Assembly: GCF_949820605.1 (NCBI RefSeq)
Contig: NZ_CATKVU010000006.1
Span: 976,501-1,040,500, forward strand
Source of the DNA: Segatella copri
GTDB lineage: Bacteria > Bacteroidota > Bacteroidia > Bacteroidales > Bacteroidaceae
Length of the DNA: 64,000 nt
Reading direction: 5' to 3'
Every line of letters starts with the position of its first letter. The first letter of the stretch is position 1. The position numbers and the translations under genes are program-made. This document shows positions 59,171 through 64,000 of this stretch, one piece after another. Below the pieces are notes generated by a model, which worked only from the letters and a program-made list of their open reading frames with translations, was not told where the DNA came from and ran no database searches.

Positions 59171-59800
59171 TTAGCTGTTTTCTTCGAATATTTTTTCGAA
59201 ATATTTTCTCAGTTCCGTTTTGTCCTCTATAATATTGCGAAGTTCGTTGAGCGCTTTCTCATTAGGTGAGTTGGGAATCCATAACCTGATGTATCCGTTT
59301 CGTGAATATTTTTCGTCCATGTGCTGGCTGAACCGCTCCCATTGCTGCTCCTTGTCATCATCTGGATTATTTTCTTTACCATACTGTATGGCGCGCAGAA
59401 AAATTTCGTGAACATCAATATCGCGATCGGCTTCTGCCACAATCTTGCCATAGATGCTGCGAGGCTGACGGCTGGATGAAGCCCGATGGTCCTCAACAGC
59501 TTCTTTCATGATTTTGATCTGTTCTTTATTGAACCAGCGCTTCAGTCTTGAATCTGCCTGCAGAATCTTACCGCTGGTAATATGGTGAATGGCACGCGGA
59601 CCGCTCATCCCCAGGTCGTGGTAAGCGGCTATAACATACACCATATCGATGTCGGCTCCGGTTACCGGAACCAGTTTCAGAGAGTTTCTGATGACTCGGG
59701 TAACATGTCTGAGTCCATGACTTTCGCCAAAAGCATTATATTTGGGGAGAATCTGTTTCTCCACAAAGTCCATGATTTCGAGATTTACCTGTTGCTTCAT
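59171..59800 (-). CDS. HD-domain metal-dependent phosphohydrolase
   Basis: A 209-residue single-domain HD protein. Metal ligands: His (GESHGLRHVTRVIRN, about 22-36), HD pair in VIAAYHDLGMSG (about 52-63), and a distal Asp in IVAEADRDIDV (about 117-127). Cytosolic, no signal peptide. HD proteins hydrolyse phosphoester bonds of nucleotides; substrate unknown. It lies 65 bases downstream of menA, with which it may be co-transcribed. Confidence 0.85.
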   Translation of the reverse strand: MKQQVNLEIMDFVEKQILPKYNAFGESHGLRHVTRVIRNSLKLVPVTGADIDMVYVIAAYHDLGMSGPRAIHHITSGKILQADSRLKRWFNKEQIKIMKEAVEDHRASSSRQPRSIYGKIVAEADRDIDVHEIFLRAIQYGKENNPDDDKEQQWERFSQHMDEKYSRNGYIRLWIPNSPNEKALNELRNIIEDKTELRKYFEKIFEENS

Positions 59801-59865
59801 AGATATTCCTCCACTTTATTTATATAATAAGGTACGCGCGTACATTATTATTAGTTTATTATTGT

Positions 59866-60783
59866 TCAATTCGCCATTCCGATGATGATCAGGGATGATA
59901 CAATGCCGAAACAGAAGATGTTCAGAGCTGTTTTGCCTAGAATTCTGTTCAGTTCTCTGCCTTCGCCTATCTTTTTCATCTCCACATAGGTTCTGTTGTG
60001 CAGAACGATATAGAGTGCTGCGAACGGCAGGAAGATGCTGCTGGCTTCATGCTGAAATACTTCGTAGGTGGTTACACCTATTATGGTAATGATTCCCAAA
60101 TTGCCCAATGCGCAGTATAACCGCTCGGCATTCTTCTTTCCTATGTGAACCACAAGGGTCTTCTTGCCGGCTCTCAGGTCGTTGTCATGATCGCGGTAAT
60201 TGTTCAGAATGAGCAGCGTATCAACTACCAGTCCGCAGGCTACAGATACGAGAACCGCTTCCATGCTTACTCCCTGCATGGTTTTGGGCATTACGAGATA
60301 ATAAGTGCAGCATACGGGTACAATGCCGAAGAAGAGCAGTACCAGAAGATCGCCCATGCCCAGATAGCTGAGACAGGTAGTATAGAGAAAACAGAAGACT
60401 ATGCAACAGATGCCTACGATAACCATTTCCCAACCTCCGAAAAGAACCAGCGGAAGCCCTATGGCGCAGCCCAGAAGAGTAGTGAGGATGATTCCCCATT
60501 TCATGGCTCCCAAAGTTATCCAGCCTTCAGCGCAGGCACGTTTCGGTCCCAGCCGGGTTTCATCGTCATTACCATGTTTGAAGTCGAAATAATCATTCAC
60601 CAGATTGCTGTCTATCTGCATCACCCATGCAAAGAGCAGGCAGAGTAGGGCTGGCAATGTCTGTATCTGCTGAGTGTCTTTATAAGCCAGCGCAATACCC
60701 AATAAAACAGGAACAGCCGCCGCCGTCAGAGTCTTCGGGCGAGCGGCTAGATACCATGCTTTTATAGAATTTGTTTCTATCAT
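59866..60783 (-). CDS. menA: 1,4-dihydroxy-2-naphthoate polyprenyltransferase
   Basis: A 305-residue UbiA-family membrane prenyltransferase that attaches the polyprenyl tail in menaquinone synthesis. The first Asp-rich motif is NLVNDYFDFKHGNDDETRLGP (about 60-80; DYFDFKHGND) and the second is LLILNNYRDHDNDLRAGKKT (about 186-205; NNYRDxxNDxxAGK), both diagnostic of MenA. Nine hydrophobic helices are visible. Menaquinone is the quinone of anaerobic Bacteroidota. Confidence 0.94.
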   Translation of the reverse strand: MIETNSIKAWYLAARPKTLTAAAVPVLLGIALAYKDTQQIQTLPALLCLLFAWVMQIDSNLVNDYFDFKHGNDDETRLGPKRACAEGWITLGAMKWGIILTTLLGCAIGLPLVLFGGWEMVIVGICCIVFCFLYTTCLSYLGMGDLLVLLFFGIVPVCCTYYLVMPKTMQGVSMEAVLVSVACGLVVDTLLILNNYRDHDNDLRAGKKTLVVHIGKKNAERLYCALGNLGIITIIGVTTYEVFQHEASSIFLPFAALYIVLHNRTYVEMKKIGEGRELNRILGKTALNIFCFGIVSSLIIIGMAN

Positions 60784-60838
60784 ATTCTAAAAAGATTAAA
60801 ATTGAATCTTCTGAAATTCTTAAGGAAAATCAGGAAGA

Positions 60839-63190
60839 TTAATTGAAGAAGTTCCAACTTACTCCAATACGGAACACTCGCTCGTTCATAGGATAATGAG
60901 GAGCGAAGAAGTAGTTCTTGTCGCCCTGTCCTGCATTGATGTGGCTCATCATTACGAAGAAACGGGTGTGCTTGATGTGAACGTTGGCGTAAACATTGAC
61001 GATAGGATAGTTGCCTATCTTTACGTTGTTCTCGCCATTGCCCTGTACCGTATACTGTCCCATATAAGGTGAATAGTCGGGAGCTTCATAGCTTGTAAAG
61101 TAGCGCATGTCAGCACCCAGATCTACGTTCAGCACCTTTACTATCTTGAACTTGATGTAGAGGTTGGTGTAGGCATTGAAGGCTGGTACTGGCAGTACAC
61201 TCTCCTTGCTTGAGTGCTGATAGGTAAACTGGTTTTCCCAGTTCAGAATGCCTAGTCTGAAGTTCTGTTCCAATTGTGCTGTCAGCAGGTTGATTCCTCC
61301 GCTTTCCTGCATTGGTGTAACCATGACTCCTGTTCGCAACCCTTTTTCTGTAATGTCATAGCTCTGCGAGAAGTAGGTGTAGTTCTTGATTTCATCTACA
61401 GCCACTCTCAGCTTGGTGCGTGTCTTAGGGAAGGAGAGCGTACCCATGATGCGGGTATGGATGGTCTTGTCGAGATCATTCTCCCACCACAGATGGCGGG
61501 CGTGATAGTTGCGGTAATAGAACGATGGGGTTTCTCTATGGAAGAAAGCATCGCCTCTTACCTGAAGCGTGTCGCCCAGGAATGGGATGTTCACGTCTAC
61601 ATTACCATCTATGGCAAGGGTTCCGGCGTCAACACCCGTCAGTCCTATTTCTGCTACGGCATTGTAGTGGAGGGTCTTGCCTTCCTGCTTGCTCAGCTGT
61701 CCGCCTACGCTCAGCACATGCTCGTTGTATTTTTCTAAACCGCCTTCCCTGGTTGGCAGTTCGTAGTGTCGGAGGTCGTAGCTGGCGAAAGCCTTCAGTC
61801 CTGCCTTTGCCCATTTGTTGAAACCTTCAAGCATGGCGATGGCGAAGGTATTCTTCATGTGCCAGTGCTTGGTCTGGTCGTAGATGGAGTCGCCGGTCAG
61901 CCTGCCTGCATCGTAATATTCATTCAGATAATAGTCGGCTGGGGTCTGATAAGCTTCGTAAATACGGCGATAGTTGTCAAACTTTACCGTATGGATGAAA
62001 CTCGTTACCGGAACATATTCGCTCTTGTAGAAAAGCGAGTCTTCGGCATTTTTCTTCTGGACGGCAAGCAGACTGTCGGCAGCAGCTTTTCCGTTTACTG
62101 CGATTCGGGTACTGTCGTTCCTGATGTCCTTTGTGGCTGAGTCTTTAGCCGGTTCATCGCCTGCAATCTTGGCTCCGTCAGGACGGCCGCTGAATTTAGC
62201 TCCCTGCTGTTTGTCGTAGGCTTTCTCATCAAATTTCTTGCCTTGTTCCTTGGCTTTCTTTCTGGCTTCTTCCTTCGCTTCCTCTTCAGTATTTTCCTTT
62301 TTCGAAGCCATGGCAAATTTCTTTGCCTTGATTTCTTCTTCGGTCATCTTTACCTTTCGGCTGAAACCTACGTTGTAGCGGTGGGTAAAGAAGATGTGCT
62401 GGTTGTCCAGTCGGTTCCAGTTCTGTTCCAGAACGGTAGGAATTTCATTGGTGGCAAACGATTCGGTATAGATTTCCGGATGTTTGATGTAATCATCGTT
62501 GGTAATACCGCCGTTCTCGGTCATCTTCTCATGATTGGTACTGAAGAGGAAGTGTGCCTGATAGCGGTCGCCCAGGTAAGATGCCCACATGGTGTATTTA
62601 AAGTGGCTGGTACTCTGGGCATTATAATATCCTCTGCCATACTTGTAGTCGAATCTGAAACCGGCGCCTAGCCTTTTGTTTGCATTCACGGCAAACATGG
62701 CCTTGAAGTCGTCTTCTCCCGTCACCTTGTCGCCACAGCTGTTCAGCGTTATGTTCGTGATGGGTGAGTAGGTGTTAGTGAAGTGGAAGTCGCTTACCGG
62801 ATTTACGATATAATCGTAGGGCTCTGTAAAGATGAAGTTGCCCTGCGTGTTGCGGCGGTCGATGAAGATTCGGTTCAGTCGGGCAGTACCCATGTTTCCG
62901 AGAGTATTGTATTCGCCTCTCAGTCCTTCCGTGAAGGTTGTGTTCATATACATGTGCTGCAAGGTGTCTACTACCGCAGCCTTTGTGTCGCCGAAGCGTT
63001 CGTCTACGGTCCATACTCTGATGCCTTTCGGAATCTCCTTGTCTGAGCCTAGTGAATCGGTGTTCACCTTGCGGTTGGTTTGAGGACGGAACTGCGAATC
63101 TTCGTTATAGTTAAAATCATTTTGTGCCGCAACCGGGATGGTTGCAGCACAAAATAGGAGTGATGAGAATATAATTTTCTTCTTCTTCAT
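60839..63190 (-). CDS. Putative porin (Porin_10 family)
   Basis: A 783-residue outer-membrane protein with a signal peptide of about 22 residues (IIFSSLLFCAATIPVAAQ). The start includes PKGIRVWTVDERFGDTKAAVVDTLQHMYMNTTFTEG, and ARLNRIFIDRRNTQGNFIFTEPYDYI, both typical of Porin_10. A highly charged KEE/AKEEARKKAKEQGKK insert (about 300-365) breaks the barrel and probably lies outside the membrane. The rest is beta strands ending MNERVFRIGVSWNFFN with terminal Phe and Asn. It starts one base within the preceding stop (TAATG), so the two genes are translationally coupled. Confidence 0.82.
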   Translation of the reverse strand: MKKKKIIFSSLLFCAATIPVAAQNDFNYNEDSQFRPQTNRKVNTDSLGSDKEIPKGIRVWTVDERFGDTKAAVVDTLQHMYMNTTFTEGLRGEYNTLGNMGTARLNRIFIDRRNTQGNFIFTEPYDYIVNPVSDFHFTNTYSPITNITLNSCGDKVTGEDDFKAMFAVNANKRLGAGFRFDYKYGRGYYNAQSTSHFKYTMWASYLGDRYQAHFLFSTNHEKMTENGGITNDDYIKHPEIYTESFATNEIPTVLEQNWNRLDNQHIFFTHRYNVGFSRKVKMTEEEIKAKKFAMASKKENTEEEAKEEARKKAKEQGKKFDEKAYDKQQGAKFSGRPDGAKIAGDEPAKDSATKDIRNDSTRIAVNGKAAADSLLAVQKKNAEDSLFYKSEYVPVTSFIHTVKFDNYRRIYEAYQTPADYYLNEYYDAGRLTGDSIYDQTKHWHMKNTFAIAMLEGFNKWAKAGLKAFASYDLRHYELPTREGGLEKYNEHVLSVGGQLSKQEGKTLHYNAVAEIGLTGVDAGTLAIDGNVDVNIPFLGDTLQVRGDAFFHRETPSFYYRNYHARHLWWENDLDKTIHTRIMGTLSFPKTRTKLRVAVDEIKNYTYFSQSYDITEKGLRTGVMVTPMQESGGINLLTAQLEQNFRLGILNWENQFTYQHSSKESVLPVPAFNAYTNLYIKFKIVKVLNVDLGADMRYFTSYEAPDYSPYMGQYTVQGNGENNVKIGNYPIVNVYANVHIKHTRFFVMMSHINAGQGDKNYFFAPHYPMNERVFRIGVSWNFFN

Positions 63191-63540
63191 TATTTCTTAA
63201 ATAGTCGGATACATACTTCGGCAATCTTGAGCACTACACCCACGATGAGTACGATGTAGGCGACATTGCGGCTTTCTTCCAGCTGGGTCCAGAGTATTAC
63301 CCCTACGATGGCGAGCAGCATGAAGGCGATGTTGAGATAGTTGCGCACCTTCAGCATGTTGTTCTGGTCGCTGTAGGCCAATGGGCGAAGCCGGTGGTGC
63401 TGAGGTCTTACGGCGTAGCTGGTAGGCTGCTTCTGCTCAGTCTGTTCTGCGCCCTGCTCAGCTGTAGGCTGGACTGTAGCGTTTGCAGGCTGCTGTGCCT
63501 CGTTCTGTTGTATCTTATTGTCTGTATTCTGATTATTCAT
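63190..63540 (-). CDS. Hypothetical membrane protein (116 aa)
   Basis: Residues 1-45 are Gln/Ala/Thr-rich and flexible (MNNQNTDNKIQQNEAQQPAN). Then VRPQHHRLRPLAYSDQNNMLKVRNY and two membrane helices (LNIAFMLLAIVGVILWT and VAYIVLIVGVVLKIAEVCI), ending FKK. No family recognised. The stop overlaps the porin start (TAATG) and the upstream DUF4468 gene ends 11 bases before, so it is the middle of a three-gene operon. Confidence 0.7.
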   Translation of the reverse strand: MNNQNTDNKIQQNEAQQPANATVQPTAEQGAEQTEQKQPTSYAVRPQHHRLRPLAYSDQNNMLKVRNYLNIAFMLLAIVGVILWTQLEESRNVAYIVLIVGVVLKIAEVCIRLFKK

Positions 63541-63551
63541 TTTTCTTCAAC

Positions 63552-64000
63552 TTATTGTTTTACTAATGCAGCTAACTCTGCGAATATCTGGTCCTTGCGG
63601 TCGATGGTGCATCTACGGAACTTTCCGAAGATCTTAGCCAGGTCGTTCTGCTTCTTGTTGAGCGCAATCTTGTCACTGATTACCTCTTCTGCAGGTTCCT
63701 TGAAACCGGTGCTTCTTCCTTCCTCGTAGTTGTAGATGATGCGGCCGAGCGAGAGATTCAGATGATTGTCTGAAATCCTGGCTACCAGCTGGTATTTGAA
63801 TTCCGTGCGGTCGAGCGAGATGAATGACTGGCTGAAAACGAGCCATTCGTCCATCGTGTTGGCGATGACGTGTTCAGCATCGTTTACCAGTGCTACCCGG
63901 CTTGCTATGTTCTGCTCGTTCTGTGTCAGTTCACTCATGTATTTTAATACGATGTCGTAAATCTGCTTGGCAGTTTTTCCGTTAGCATCCGTATCGAGTG
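63552..64000 (-). CDS. DUF4468-domain protein (partial, 5' end outside window)
   Basis: The frame is open to the right edge; before the internal ATG at 63938 it reads TDANGKTAKQIYDIVLKYM, so the true start lies beyond 64000. The pattern (Y/K)xxVLKYM...DEWLVFSQSFISLDRTEFKYQLVARISDNHLNLSLGRIIYNYEE is that of DUF4468, a TBP-like fold common in Bacteroidota exported proteins. The function is unknown. First gene seen of the operon with the membrane protein and the porin. Confidence 0.78.
   Translation of the reverse strand, partial: LDTDANGKTAKQIYDIVLKYMSELTQNEQNIASRVALVNDAEHVIANTMDEWLVFSQSFISLDRTEFKYQLVARISDNHLNLSLGRIIYNYEEGRSTGFKEPAEEVISDKIALNKKQNDLAKIFGKFRRCTIDRKDQIFAELAALVKQ

Overview
The window is a chromosomal segment of a Bacteroidota bacterium, most likely a Prevotella/Segatella (P. 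copri-like) gut species. Reasons: a SusC/SusD pair, AddAB-like recombination nucleases, a primary sigma factor of only 290 residues, a Porin_10-type porin, a DUF4468 protein, and at least a dozen promoters of the Bacteroidota type (TTTG, 19 bases, TAnnTTTG). Shine-Dalgarno sequences are rare.

Layout. 1-9503 (minus) is a SusC/SusD-type uptake operon: SusC, SusD, DUF4843 lipoprotein, PKD-like lipoprotein, TlpA-like thioredoxin, TIG-domain lipoprotein (runs off the left edge). The SusC signal peptide is out of frame at a run of nine G, so the receptor may be phase-variable. 9761-16287 (minus) is a recurrent Bacteroidales cassette: phage-lysozyme-type amidase, a 29-residue smalltalk peptide, an HU-like protein, DUF4248, a VapE-type primase-helicase and an unknown 152-residue protein. 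A plus-strand AAA-ATPase/nuclease gene (11456-13057) is inserted in it. Four exact-period 21-bp iterons lie at 13413-13496, and an 880-base noncoding stretch upstream carries heptad repeats. 17171-19039 is a divergent restriction-modification-like pair; the methyltransferase has one in-frame stop. 19563-24675 is a mobile/repeat zone: a nuclease-transposase remnant, a complete IS1182-family element with 30-bp terminal repeats and opposed promoters, a GNAT toxin with small antitoxin, a 106-bp direct repeat, and a second AAA-ATPase/nuclease gene between two pairs of shared hairpins.

24679-64000 is mostly core genome: DedA, GlnRS, PAP2 phosphatase, LTA-synthase-like sulfatase-fold enzyme, an AraC-type regulator, a small sigma-70 factor, AddB/AddA-like nuclease-helicase, a barrel protein, RpoD, GH25 lysozyme with MORN repeats, TilS, KdsB, a MacAB-TolC-type exporter (four genes), MetA, a U32 protease-family protein, a TonB-dependent receptor, a T9SS plug-domain protein, three tRNAs (two identical Glu-CTC, one Ser-GCT), a roughly 300-nt structured RNA of unknown class, an HD hydrolase, MenA, and a porin operon running off the right edge.

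The most interesting points are the poly-G switch in SusC, the nonsense codon in the methyltransferase beside an apparently intact nuclease, the iterons and heptad repeats around the VapE gene, the hairpin family shared by IS ends and terminators, and two candidate RNAs (27294-27377 plus; 58826-59128 minus). No database search or folding was run; family names come from recognised motifs.
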